In this document: positions 46,651 to 57,695 of the stretch, in pieces
Layout: each line of letters starts with the position of its first letter
Position numbering within the stretch: position 1 is the stretch's first letter
Assembly (NCBI RefSeq): GCF_029784135.1
Contig: NC_073745.1
Location: 48,050,116-48,114,115, forward strand
Source of the DNA: Toxorhynchites rutilus septentrionalis
Taxonomy: Eukaryota > Arthropoda > Insecta > Diptera > Culicidae
Length of the DNA: 64,000 nucleotides
Direction of reading: 5' to 3'
Position numbers and translations under genes: made by a program
The notes under the pieces: model-generated
Seen by the model: the letters and a program-made list of their open reading frames with translations, nothing else
The model's database searches: none
What the model was told of the DNA's origin: nothing

Positions 46651-47580
46651 GTAGAGAAAAATCATGAAGCATGAAAAAAAAATCATTTATTTAATACAAA
46701 ATATTATATTTATTTTGTCTCTATTATGTCTACAGTTAATAACTACAAATACTTACGTGTAAACGACACCGGGGCGCATTTTTTTATTATAATTTCTTTG
46801 TCCGTAAAGATATTTATTCCAAGGTGAATGTAATGAGTGATTTCAAATAATAATACGGACGAAAATCGAGGGGTTGTATCCGAGACACGACCGTTCAGGA
46901 CGTAGGACCACGCAGTCTTTTTTTATATTTGGTTTTTCATTTGAAATATTATTTGCGAATACGTTGAAATTTCATAAATAACTTTTTAGTAAAAAGTTCC
47001 GGGGACCCTGAAAAGGTTAATAGCTTGCGTGGTTTTGTAGAATCATTTCGAGCAGCAACGATTCTTTCTTGTTTTTGCGAGAACTACACTAATTGGCCAC
47101 ATGTCGCAATTTGTTTCTTCACGTCAATGCACGCATTGCACTGAGTATTTAAAGAGAGGAATCTTCCGTGCATTGCCATTCAACAAGCATCAAACACGCG
47201 TTTAACAAATGCACACAGTTGCAGCGATAAAAATGAAACATCGCAAGAATGGCCACTTATGAAAAATCGTGTACATTCGCTAGGGTTTACAACTCAAGGG
47301 AAACATAAAACACTAACAAGCAGAATAAGCGATCTTTGTTGTTTCGGGCGCAGAAAGATTCTGAGAGTTTTCCTCAGAGGAGGTGCAATACTTATACGCT
47401 AGCTTACTCACTATACAAGGGTGGAGTTTACTTCGCAAATATTCTCTTTTCGCTATTCCCTTCGTTGTTTCTATTCTAGCGGCTGCATAAGTTGCCCATT
47501 ATTGACAGCTCTGTTCGGGAAAACACACAAATGAATAGAACAAATGTATGAGAAAATGGGAATGCTTCCATCTTTCGTCA
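46651..47580. other. mixed stretch with a TATA-like promoter motif
   Basis: No gene is recognised. At about 47148-47185, GAGTATTTAAAGAGAGG is followed some 35 nt later by GCCATTCAACA, a TATA plus initiator-like arrangement. A GAGGGGTTGTATCCGAGACA block near 46870 looks repeat-derived. No downstream frame supports a transcript. Confidence 0.3.
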
Positions 47581-48508
47581 ATTTAAACCATATACATCAG
47601 GGTGCCAATGAATATGGTCATCTCTAGTTTCAAAAAGTTACCTCATAAAAAATGTTCACTACCTCGAAAAAACACCCTATGCCAAATATTAGCTCAATCG
47701 GACTTAAGGGAGAGTGGCGCAAAACGGTCAAAGTTTGAGTTTTTTTGAAAATCTAAAAATCACCCAAGGGGGGAGTAAAGGAAATCGGGATTCTCGAAAA
47801 AAAAAATTGATGCCTAAATGTCTTAAAATTGCATGAAACGTCGAGATCTAGTGTCATCCCGAAAAAATTTTTTTTGTCAAAAGTCGACACTCTGGGACTC
47901 GGAATATTAAACGAAACGTATGGTTTTGGTTAAAAATAAAAATAATTATCTCGATTTTTCATTCGGAACTTGCTTCGAAATGTTGATTTTCACCATAATA
48001 TACCCTTTGCAAAATGTTAGCTAATTCGAACTTCATTTATTAGTGTCACAGACGTAAAAATTTTAGTTTTATTTTGCAAAAAACCAAAGATCACCGAAAA
48101 TCGGGGGTTTCAAAAAAATTTTTAGTACCAAATGTCTTAAAATGGCATTACTCGTCGAGATTTACTGTTATCTCAAAAAAAAGTCCAAGAGCGTCGAATT
48201 TCGATTAAGAAAAATTTCGAGATAACACCAGATTTCGACGCTTCATGCAATTTTAAGACATTTGGCATCAAAGTATTTCGAAGAATATTGCAGCTCAACT
48301 TATTGTAGTTCAAGATAGTAAGCGGATATTATGAAAATTGAAAATAGTACATGTTTCATTATTAGAAAAAAAACAAAAAAGTAACATTTTTTTTAGTGAG
48401 GGGTTAAAGTGGTCAGCTATGTGGTCACTTGCACATATCACGCTAGAAGGGATAGATTTATGCGTGTTTTCTTGCCAAATTTGTTTAAACCATTATTGAA
48501 ATAGTAGA
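47581..48508. repeat. diverged interspersed repeat with internal mirrored blocks
   Basis: CACCCTATGCCAAATATTAG, GCCTAAATGTCTTAAAATTG and CGTCGAGATCTAGTGTCATC recur in altered form downstream, some reversed, e.g. TTTAAGACATTTGGCATCAA near 48251. It resembles a non-coding repeat common in mosquito DNA, though I cannot name it. It ends near GGTTAAAGTGGTCAGC at 48400. Confidence 0.4.
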
Positions 48509-48780
48509 TGCTCCCTTGGTCGAGTGGTTGGCGTCATAACTAACATGCCGGGTGTTCGGGTTCGATTCCCGTTCTGGTCGGGGGAATTTTTCGTCAAAGA
48601 AATTTCCTCCGACTTGCACTGTGATCACGCGTATTCTAGAACTTGCCACTCAGAATGCATTCAAGGCGTGTTATTTGGCATAGAAATCTCAACTAAGTAC
48701 TAATAAAAATGACGCAAGTAATACTACGTTGAGATGGCGAAGTTCCTCTAGGAACGTTAGTGCCATTGAAGAAGAAGAAG
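48509..48780 (+). mobile_element. tRNA-derived SINE, family 2, copy b
   Basis: Starts TGCTCCCTTGGTCGAGTGGT with box A (GGTCGAGTGG) and box B (GGTTCGATTCC), and ends in (GAA)n at 48768-48780. Near-identical to the reverse copy at 43631-43904, so both are fairly young or recently homogenised. Confidence 0.87.
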
Positions 48781-49338
48781 ATACATATATGAAATGAGCT
48801 AGGCCTATCCACCTAGAGTCGTAATTGAAATTTTCTCATGCGTTCAAAAACGTAGTACAGAACACAGCGACAGCTCCACTGAAGTACAGGGTGACTCAAA
48901 AGTCATGAAATTCTTCAAACATAATATGACTATCAATACGGTGTCCATGGTCAATAGTTATACTACCAAACAAGCAGGTGACCACTTTACCCCACGAGAT
49001 CACTTTGCCCCCCCTACCCCTACATCACTATGTGTGTTGGATCGATAGAAACGTTTGAAACGTACCTCTGGACGTTTGAACCTGCAAGTCCGTAGCGGAA
49101 GCTCTATTGGATAAATAGTTCTGAATAGAATTGTTGAGTTAATTGGTGGCGCTTAGTAAACGATAGATTAAAAAACGTTGCGACAGGGGCGAAGCACTCT
49201 TTCACTTGTTTATTCTTATTTCAACTGTCAGCGATTGACAAAGGAAAAGTACCAGTTGACATTGTTCACGGAATGATTTTGATCCAGTCGAATTCCCGCC
49301 ATTTCACAAAGACGAAAGAGGAAATAATCAAGGCGCAC
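48781..49338. other. gene-free stretch with TIR-like block
   Basis: GGTGACCACTTTACCCCACG and GATCACTTTGCCCCCCCTAC near 48976-49020 look like the end of an unidentified TIR element. A partner GGTTAAAGTGGTCAGC sits near 48403, so a small element around SINE copy b is possible. No gene. Confidence 0.35.
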
Positions 49339-49989
49339 CAAAGGTGCCAGGTTCGAAGACATGTCTTTATTTTGAAAACATTTGATTTTGTGAAGACATT
49401 ATGAAACATATGAAGACATTTCAGTATGATAGCGTACGTGGATTTTTAAAAAGATATCATTTCCATGAAATTCTAACTATTGGCCGAAAATATTGTCAAA
49501 AAAAGAAGGGCTTTAGTCTCAACGAACGAAGCGGTCTGAATACATCTTGTCTCTAGAAGACATTAGTTCATTTGCGCTCGAAAGGTCGAATGATTGTGAC
49601 ATTGCATTCCTATTATTTTAGGCCTATACTATGTATGTCCAACTTCTATAACACCACCTTGATTCTATTTCGTTGCAACAAAAACAGTTAGAATTTTAAA
49701 CATCGTTGAAGGTTTAGAATAAATTATATTTAACGTCAATTTCGTTCAAAAGAGTTGTTTGTTTATTTATTGTGCTTCAATACGATAATTTCAGCTGTCC
49801 AGTTTCTATAAGACCACTGCAAAATTCATAAGTATTATCAATGAAAAATTAAAAACGATAGGCTGATTTACATGTCAATAATTGGCAACCTTGTCATTTC
49901 GACTAATAAACTTGGAAATTCGTGTTGGAATACTATTTACCAAATTCTGCTGAACGGATTTCTCGATATTTTTCCATTTTTAGGAAATT

Positions 49990-50881
49990 GCGACCTTGAG
50001 CTCTTCAATCGTGGTGTACCGTTTTCCCCCAGTGTAGATTCACAAGGATCCCCCTGAAGATTTTCAACAGGATTCAAGTCTGGAGAGCGAGCCGGCCGGT
50101 TCAAAAAATAAAGTTTTTGGTCCTTAATCCGTTGCTTAGTTTACTTACTGGTATGAATAGTAGCATTGTTTTGCTGGAATGTCAATTTTTCGTGACGATA
50201 TCCACGCAAAACGGTAAGAGAGAGGATTCCAGAACATGTATGTAATCCTTGAATGATGTGAAAGCTATCTTGAGCTTTCCGGTTGCACAGAATCCCGCCC
50301 AAACCATGCACGAGCCTTCACCATAATTCCTGGCTGAAAAATACTGTTCCTTCTTTCGTAAATCATGCCAGTACCCGTTGAAACCTTAAGACCATCCAAA
50401 TTTTTTCGTCAGTAAAGATAGCCTATACATTGAAGAAATTTTCGTTATTGGTATATAGCAAAATGTGTTCTTTTGGAAACATTCTTTGTCACAACATACC
50501 ATGTCCCACTGTCGGTTCATGTGAGCTTTGGCAAAACTCAGAAGTCTTCCGATGTGAGATGGTGTAAAATGAAGAGCTTTAACCTTTTAAAGCCTCTTTA
50601 GATCAGGATTTTTTACCAAAATTTGACGAATTGCCCCCCGAGTAGTTGAGAAGTTGAAATATTGCTTTATTTTGAGGTATTCGAAGCTGTACTGCCCCGG
50701 CAGAGAGCTTCGATTTACGTGGAGCCTTCTTACCGTATCCTTGATAATTCACCAAATAATTGAGCACTTCTGGATGGGATCGCCCAATTCGACGAGCAAT
50801 GTCTCTGATATCAACATTTTCTTGGTGAAATGCATCGATTTGTCTTTCTTCTCTCTCCGTGAGCACTTTTCCCTTCGGCAT
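49990..50881 (-). pseudogene. Tc3-like transposase, broken
   Basis: The N-terminal frame begins at the Met at 50881, MPKGKVLTEREERQIDAFHQ, then DIARRIGRSHPEVLNYL, NYQGYGKKAPRKSKLS. This is the bipartite helix-turn-helix with its GRSH motif and the basic linker typical of Tc3-like enzymes. It stays open for 92 residues to 50603. Homology then continues in other frames towards 49990: a WHDLRKKEQYF-like block, NYGEGSCMVWAGF near 50335 (the conserved GG.VMVWG block), and FQQN-type sequence near 50190. Stops and shifts interrupt these. The enzyme would have bound the subterminal repeats noted in the parent element. Inactive. Confidence 0.75.
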
Positions 50882-50985
50882 TTTCCAGATTTAATGATCA
50901 AAACAACTAAAACAACGGAAAATGTAACTGGTGTTATAGAAACTTGACAGTTGAAAAATACGAAAACATTCGTGTAATACAAACC

Positions 50986-51340
50986 TGTTACGCCCTAGCT
51001 GTCCGCATGGACTCCTCTAGTCCTCTCAGGGTCGGTTCAATCACAGCCAGTAGGATTAACTCGAAAAGGGGGAACACACGTGGTTTATATTGTTCGACGA
51101 CTTTTATTCAATTAATCCTATCGTCCCTATTTCCCTAGCTTGTTTACACTTTACTCACAGGTGTTTGGTGTAGTGTGTCTGGGCCCGCCGTTGACTCCTC
51201 TGGTCGCTGCTGCGGTTCCGGTACTGGACGCCGTTCTGGATCTGGGTCTGCTGCTTACCGGAATATCCGGTACGGTTTATTTATAACCGTGGGAGGAGAC
51301 CAAGGCTCAAACAACCCGAGCAAACAGGTGACCTGTCACA
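50986..51340 (-). mobile_element. putative solo LTR inserted in the Tc3-like element
   Basis: A GC-richer 355-bp block starting TGTTACGCCCTAGC and ending ACCTGTCACA on the + strand, that is TGTGACAGGT...GGGCGTAACA on the minus strand (TG...CA tips). On the minus strand a TATAAATA box lies near 51275 and AATAAA near 51107, in the order expected of U3-R-U5. It splits the Tc3-like right end. No matching 4-6 bp target duplication is seen, so the boundaries are tentative. Confidence 0.5.
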
Positions 51341-51756
51341 CTCGTTTACGCTAAGCGCTTACACACACACATATGAAAATCATGAAGTGTATGGTAGTCA
51401 CCAATACCTAGAATATAAATTGAAGCATTGTTTATTTAGATTGACACGAAGCAGAAAGATCATCACCTGGTCTTATACAAGTTGGACAGAGTGTATACTA
51501 TACAATAGATTAACCTAAATCTTTCAAACGACCACTTTACAAATCGAAGGTTTTCCGGTTACATACCTTTTCAACAATTAGTTTCATGGATATGGTTTGA
51601 GTTACAACCAAAACTTCAAAGCTGAAATAAACAAATAGAGTTATCACAGTTCAATTTTTTTTTGTGAAGAACTTTCCTCCGATATTATGGTGAAGACATT
51701 TGAAGACATTTTCTCGTACCGTGTTAAGACATTTGAAAAATCACCTGACATCCCTG

Positions 51757-52335
51757 CGGCACACAGCCGGTTTCTTGCTTGCATTTGTTTTGATGTCATT
51801 GCAACATTACTCGATGCATTATTGTGAGCTTTTATACTCAATGTGAGCGTTTATTATATTTAATGGAAATTTTACATAAAAAAATACAAATATCACAATT
51901 ATATTGCAAGTGATTTGTGCGGTGGTTGGTATCAGGTTGTCTCGCTTCAAATACACTGGGTTAAGCAGTTAAACATATGCTTTTTATATTTGTTTATAGC
52001 TTGCGTAATGAAACGCGGCATAACTCAAAATCTTATATGCGTTGCAACGTTGCATAATATCCATAACGGTACTATTCGTATGCTCAACTAGCTCCGCTGT
52101 TGTGTGACCAACTAGCCCCTCTATATATAAAAAAAGATATTCATGAAAATTTAATAAAAATAATTTTAGAAGCGATGTTCATTATCATTTAAGACTAATA
52201 CATACAATGAACTTTTATGTTAGTATGTTAGTTTTATGTTAGAACCGATTTTTTTTCGTGATTATTAACCATTTTCAGAACCAATTTTATAATGCGCAAA
52301 CGGTGAATGATTTTTGGAGAAAATCGGCAACAACA
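51757..52335 (-). repeat. outer part of composite copy A, inverted partner of 54450-54968
   Basis: Reading on the minus strand, GAACCGATTTTTTTCGTG, CATACAATGAAC, ACCAACTAGCCCC and CACTTGCAATATAAT regions all have counterparts at 54450-54968 on the + strand. The match fades after about 52335, before a TIR is reached. The 51644-51841 and 52258-52479 frames are not genes. Confidence 0.6.
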
Positions 52336-52515
52336 ATCGACCTGGAAGACTCGTGGTTCTCGAATTGCATTCTGAAAATGGTGAAAAAAATTCATTTAAA
52401 GCCAAACACATTTGAAAACAGTAAAAAAAATTGCAGAGGTTGCGTTATTACTTTGAATTTTTTAAATATTCTTCTATGAATTGACTGATCATTTCGTTCA
52501 ATCCAACTTTGATTA

Positions 52516-53995
52516 AATAGAGCAGTTTGCATAATCCTGAGTCCACAAAAATGCCGAATTGCTCCCATGAAAATGACTCCCAATTCAACATCCTAACATC
52601 CCATCAGGCGCGAGTAGTAACCCCCAACAACACCTGGATAATCTCCTTCCAGAACAAACAACCAAACCGAAACAACTTCGGCTCGCTCCGCCCGGCTCCG
52701 TTCGGTGTTTTATCGGGGATCGCGTCACGTGCGAGCCGTTTTAGGATGCAATAAACTTCGGCACAGTTAGAGTATTATTTTTCGATCCATATTGTCTTCC
52801 TCGAGCGATTATTTTTACGACCGTAATAAAACTCTGTGTCCCAGACTGTTCAATCCAAAGCGCCAAAGCTCGCTCCGAACGTATTTTTCTCCCGCGAAGA
52901 AGAGAGGTTGAGTGAACTTTGCCCGCTATTTCCACGCGACTCTTCCGGATGTTGAAGTTTGGTAGAAAAAGAAAAGTTTTTTTTCTATTTTTGACATTCT
53001 GCTTAAACATTGGCAGCCAACTCTCGACGGACGGAGTTTCATTCTGAGCATTCTTAAAACAACGTGATTTATGATGATGTTACCTGGAGGTTGATTTTTC
53101 CTCCGGTTGAAAAGTTTATCCCACGCCTAAAAGGGCGATGATGCGAAAACAGATTGCTTGAAGATGGGGCGAACTTTAAGCTGATTTGAATAAAGTGCGA
53201 GTTGTGGTGTATGGGATGCCAGACTTCGCCAGATGCAAAGACTCCGGCAAAGGAGCGAGAGAACACTTTTTTTTTGCTAGTTTTGCGCCACTGGCAATAT
53301 TTATTTTCAATTCAACACCCATTTTGTGTCGTATCTGGGTAGCTTCTGAGACCCGGTGCGAAAAAGAAATAGATGCTAATGGCCGGCTAATGGTCTTGGC
53401 TGGCTGTTGTTCGTTGCCATTCTACAATGCAAGGATAATGGTCGGAAGATATGGACAAACAAAGCAATGATCAATGATAACAGGGGGTGCTTCGAAGAAC
53501 GGATGTGCCAGTATGAAATCCTTAATCGATGATTGGATCAAAATCCGTACGCCCCTCGAGTGCAGCGACCATCTCGATACCCCATCACAATTCAATTATT
53601 TCACCAATAAAATCCAATACCAAAGTGATAAATTTACAAGCCAGAGTTCAAAGCAGCTTCCCTCCGATTCGTATTCGTCCGTCGTTTGCATGGGAGCATG
53701 TTCAGCATTCGCATCGTACGGCTGCAGGAATATCCGCCTCCAATTCATCGACTCCCAAACGGCTTTTGCTTCTTTGCAGCTTCTTGTCGAAGGCCGTGCA
53801 CTGTCTGGCCTGGCGTTTTCCATGCTCCGTGTCAGGTCAGCCCGTTCAGCATTCCGATAGAGCCGTGGGAATCTCCCTGGCAGCGGCGGAAATCCGTGGA
53901 TGAAGAACAACAACCATGGTCTTTCGTTGGCAATTTTTTTTCTTCTACATTTTCCCTCTCTTCTAGCTCAACTCTTCGTTTCATCCGTGGGAAGA
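52516..53995. other. GC-richer unique non-coding stretch
   Basis: No window repeats. Several overlapping frames up to 128 residues (53474-53860 and 53529-53903 plus, 53596-53913 minus) compete in all frames and show no domain. A polypyrimidine-like TTTTTTTTCTTCTACATTTT run is near 53935. A candidate regulatory or intronic segment. Confidence 0.4.
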
Positions 53996-54270
53996 AAAAG
54001 GATGAGGATATATGCCGCTCATAGACTCTGATCTAAATGAAACTTAGATTCGGAATCATGGTCATGGAACTATGATATCGAGATCCACTATCTGTGTGAC
54101 TGAGCTAGCTCCAGACGGAGGTGGGAGGGTTAACTAAGCAAATTTTACGATGGGTGGAAATCCAATACCTGTTGTAATCCACGATAGCGACTGCCGTGTA
54201 TGAGCAACACGTGGCAGTAGACTGATTTAGTGGCGATGGAATCTTGTGGAGTTTCGTTCTGTTGAGCCTG
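53996..54270. other. gene-free stretch
   Basis: Nothing recognisable. Confidence 0.4.
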
Positions 54271-55310
54271 TAGGGTAGGGCGGGGCTAGTTGGTCATAGG
54301 GGTAATTGATCAGTGACGATATCTTGGAATCTGAGCGTTCAAAAAATTAGCGATCTATGGATGAAAAATAGCGAATTGCTGATGCAATAAAATAAGCAAA
54401 TTGGAAAAACTTTTTATTAAGTTAAAAAATACAAACTGATGCCGATTTTTCCAAAAATCATTTACCGGTTGCGCACTAAAAAATTGGTTCTGAAAATGGT
54501 AAATAATCATGAAAAAAATCGGTTCTAATGTAAATCAAAAGTTTATTGTATGTATTAGTTTTAAATGTTAATGGAAATCGCTTTAAAAAAAAAATTTAAT
54601 TAATTTTCATGAATATCTTTTTCATATATAGAGAGGCTATGTGGTCTCTTTAATTGCTCATTTGAGAACAGTGCATCTAAAATTTTCAGGCATGCCGCAT
54701 TTCATTACGCAAGCTATAAACAAATATAGAAAGCATATGTTTTACTGCTAAACTCAGTGTATTTGGAACTAGACAACCTGAAACCAACCATCGCTCAAAT
54801 CACTTGCAATATAATTGTCATATTTATATTTTTGCTGTAAAATTTGCATGAAACTCACAATAATGCATCGAATAATGTGACACACCTGGAAGTTATTTCA
54901 ATATACTTTGGGGCGAACAGTACAAATGTCCTCAAAACAAATGCAAGCGAGAAACCGATTGTGCGCCGCAGAGATGCCAGGTGGTTTTTTTCAAATGTCT
55001 TCACATGGTAGCAGAAAATGTCTTCAAATGTCTTCACCATAATATCGGAGGAAAGTTCTGCACACAAAAACTGAACTGTGATAACTTTATTTGTTTGTTT
55101 CGGCTTTAAAGTTTTGGTTGTCTAAAGTCTTCTAGAGACAATATGTATTCAGACCGCTTCGTCCGCTCAGATTGAAGCCCTACTTTTTTTGACGATATTT
55201 TCGGCCAATAGTCAAAAAGTTCATGGAAATAATATTTTTTGAAAATACACGTACGCTATCATACTGAAATGACTTCACATATTTCATAATGTCTTCAAAA
55301 TGTAAAAAAA

Positions 55311-55935
55311 AAAGTAGAATTAATCGATTCTTGACCTTTGAAAGTAAAATCACGATCTATAAAGCACTTATTGCTCCACATTTCGATTATTGTGCATCTG
55401 TGCTATTTCTTGCAAATAAGAGGCAAATGCAAAGAATGCAAATTGTGCAAAACAAGGCGATGCGCCTGATATTGAGATGTGATCGACTAACTCCACGAAG
55501 ATTTATGCTCGAATGCCTGCAATGGATGTCAGTGAGTCAGCGTATTAAGTACTGCATGCTTACGTTCATATATAAAATGACTAACGGTATGACACCGAAC
55601 TATCTACAAAACACGATAACGTATGGGAGAGATATGCACCGATATAACACAAGACAAGCAAGTGACCTCAGAACCATGAACGTCCGAATGTCCTGTACCC
55701 CAAAATTCACTTTTTACAAAGGATATCGGCTTTACAATACATTATGAAAGCCGTATTGTAATGAAGCAAAGACAGCAACAAGTCTTCGAATGTTCCGTAG
55801 TATCTGTAAAGAGTTTTTGAGGTATGATTTGGATTTGTAACCCAGTATAGAATCAATGTTAATCAATGTTGGCATGTAAGATGGCGAAGTTATAACGGAT
55901 ATTTGTGTTTCCCATCTTATAACTATGATGATGAT
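55311..55935 (+). pseudogene. CR1/jockey-like LINE 3' fragment (reverse transcriptase C-terminus)
   Basis: An open frame ending at 55747 carries the thumb-like region that follows the catalytic domain in CR1-like LINEs: KITIYKALIAPHFDYCASVL, RMQIVQNKAMRLIL, a CLQWMSVSQRIKY block, FIYKMTNGMTPNYL, and RYNTRQASD, ending in a KGYRLYNTL motif. This is how relatives end, so the stop is the natural one. The catalytic YADD and endonuclease are absent: a 5'-truncated copy. The Met at 55289 belongs to the surrounding hAT sequence and is not the gene start. A 3' UTR with an ATGATGATGATGG tail at about 55925-55937 follows. Clade is by motif resemblance only. Confidence 0.7.
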
Positions 55936-55937
55936 GG

Positions 55938-56242
55938 TATGTTATTCGTTTGGGGAACTTTAGTCGTACTTTTTTTCTCTACAGTCGTACATACAAATTT
56001 AACTTTAAACAATAGTTTGAGTCCGCGCACGTTTACACACATAGAGAAGCATAAGACTGAACATAATCAAATTTCTCTCGAATCAAATAAAAGCGTTCCA
56101 AGGAGTTCAATGTGGAAACCAGAGTGAAACTAGGGATAGCTCAACAGGAATACTCGTAATTTCATCTTTTCAACAGATAGTTATAACGAGATTTGGCAGA
56201 TCTCATTGCAGATTCAGGTTGATACGATTCAGGTTGAATGTA
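55938..56242. other. gene-free stretch between LINE fragment and SINE dimer
   Basis: Nothing recognisable. Confidence 0.35.
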
Positions 56243-56660
56243 GGACCTGAAGTATTGGCTGGAATTAGGCTTAGGTTTGCTCAGCTGTCTGGTCTCGAAA
56301 ACGGTTAACAGACCGTTGTCGGGTATCCATTGAAGCGGGAATTCTTTTGTAAATTCAAAGCTAATACAGACATAGGTATTGGGTTCAATTCCTGATCGGT
56401 CAAGGATTTTTTCGAGTTGGAAATTTTCTTGACATGCCTTGGGATAAGTAATGGACCTGAAGTATCGGCTAGAATTAGGCTTGGGTTTGCTCAGCTGCTT
56501 GAACTCGAAAACGATAGCATCGTGGCCGGGGATCTGAAAAAACGGGAATTCCCTTATAAATTCGTGGCTAATACTGACATAGGTATTGGGTTCAATTCCC
56601 GATCGGTCTAGGGTCTTCCCGGGTTGGAAATTCTCTCGACATGCCATGGAATAAATACGA
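56243..56660 (+). repeat. two tandem copies of a tRNA-like SINE unit, 210-bp period
   Basis: Units begin GGACCTGAAGTATTGGCTGG (56243) and GGACCTGAAGTATCGGCTAG (56453). Each has a box B-like GGGTTCAATTCC(T/C)GATCGGTC, and the end GGTTGGAAATT(T/C)TCT(T/C)GACATGCC resembles the 3' end of a tRNA-derived mosquito SINE. The 161-residue frame on the minus strand (56162-56647) only reads the two units, giving a doubled peptide, and is not a gene. Confidence 0.6.
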
Positions 56661-56885
56661 TCAGATAATGGCTTACATTGTTCTTTCGATTAGTAATCTA
56701 TGTCTGCGAAATAACTAGTCCGTTTTCATTTCAATTTAATTTGCTTACTGGTTTGTTGATGAATAATGTAAATACCGTAATATAATTATTATCAATAACC
56801 CGTTCCGCTCAAATCTTTGTATGAAAATGAGGTGGGACCATCATCATTTAAAAAAAAAAAATCACAAATTCACAAAATAAATCAA
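56661..56885. other. gene-free AT-rich stretch
   Basis: Nothing recognisable. Confidence 0.35.
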
Positions 56886-57695
56886 GGGATTGAATGTAGG
56901 TCGTCATATCTCGGCTTATGTCCAATCACTACAACCTAAACGCGCATCTCTATCGCATTGGGCTCGAAGCAAACAATCTTTGTGATTGTGACGATGGCTA
57001 CCACGACATCGAGCATGTTGTCTGGTCGTGTATCCGGTTCCATACTGCTCGCTCTCAGCTCTCTAGAGCACGGAGAGCACAAGGCAGACAATCGGAGATC
57101 CCCGTCCGGGATATCTTAGGTAGCCGTGATCCTGATCTTCTGTTTCATCTATACCTGTTCCTCAGAAACGCCGATGTCAACGTTTAATGATGTTTCCTTC
57201 GTTGTGTCCCCGTTTCATATCCCTCCTATCCGATCGATAAACTTTTACTTAGTCGCGGCAATACATACACACACTCTTTACAGATACACGGGCCAAAGGT
57301 TGTGCAGTCCACTGATCATTCAACAAGAGCCAAAGGTTGTACCGCTCATGACAACTCTACACGAACTGATGATTGCGCCGGCTAGTGACCATTCTATCCT
57401 GGATTCCTCGAGTCGAGAAGACGCACCACGCTAGATATGAGGGACAGACTAGGGGGGCGTTGCTGATTGATGGTCAGCTGCATCCCAATAGGAAGTATCC
57501 CGTGTCGGGCACACGTACAGAGCATTGGAGACAGCAACATCCCAATTACGAAAACACTTGTAATACTAACCTCGAGTCAACCGCGAGTAATCGGTTACAT
57601 ATTACTAACATAGATAATAAGAAAAAATGTCAAAGTATTGAACTCCCGGCCCCGTGAGGCTAACGCCATATGAGCCTTGATAAAAATATATATTT
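56886..57695 (+). pseudogene. Loa/Lian-like LINE 3' fragment (C-terminal zinc knuckle and 3' UTR)
   Basis: The frame ending at 57187 encodes the last 89 residues or so of a LINE ORF2: SNHYNLNAHLYRIGLEANN, then a zinc knuckle CDCDDGYHDIEHVVWSC (CX1CX8HX4C with neighbours), and VRDILGSRDPDLLFHLYLFL before the stop. A 3' UTR of about 500 bp follows and ends GAGGCTAACGCCATATGAGC then CTTGATAAAAATATA, typical of Loa-clade tails. Reverse transcriptase and RNase H are missing, so it is a 5'-truncated insertion. Clade from family knowledge; boundaries approximate. Confidence 0.7.

Larger units (their letters stand above)
49629..51495 (-). mobile_element. Tc3-like DNA transposon with subterminal repeats
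   Basis: The outer inverted repeats carry TGTCCAACTTCTATAACACC (left) and TGTCCAACTTGTATAAGACC (right, read inward), with TA nearby on both sides. A second pair lies inside: CTGTCCAGTTTCTATAAGAC at about 49797 and CTGTCAAGTTTCTATAACAC read inward from about 50952. Paired terminal and subterminal sites about 165 bp apart on the left match the known Tc3 layout. On the right the spacing is larger because of the putative solo LTR at 50986-51340. Confidence 0.7.
49339..51756 (-). mobile_element. hAT-type element, copy A (inverted partner of 54969-57736)
   Basis: The ends CAAAGGTGCCAGGTTCGAAG and (read inward from the right) CAGGGATGTCAGGTGATTTT are diverged inverted repeats. The 8-bp flanks AGGCGCAC and CGGCACAC match at 6 of 8. 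The subterminal regions are full of AAGACAT words. The Tc3-like element is inserted inside, and excluding it the sequence runs parallel to copy B in reverse. Confidence 0.6.

Noticed and set aside
53474..53913. Frames of 105-128 residues near 53.5-53.9 kb
   Set aside because: Open in several frames at once, no recognisable domain, composition-driven.
56162..56647. 161-residue minus-strand frame with an internal duplication
   Set aside because: It reads the reverse of two tandem SINE-like units with tRNA-type box B sequences on the other strand.
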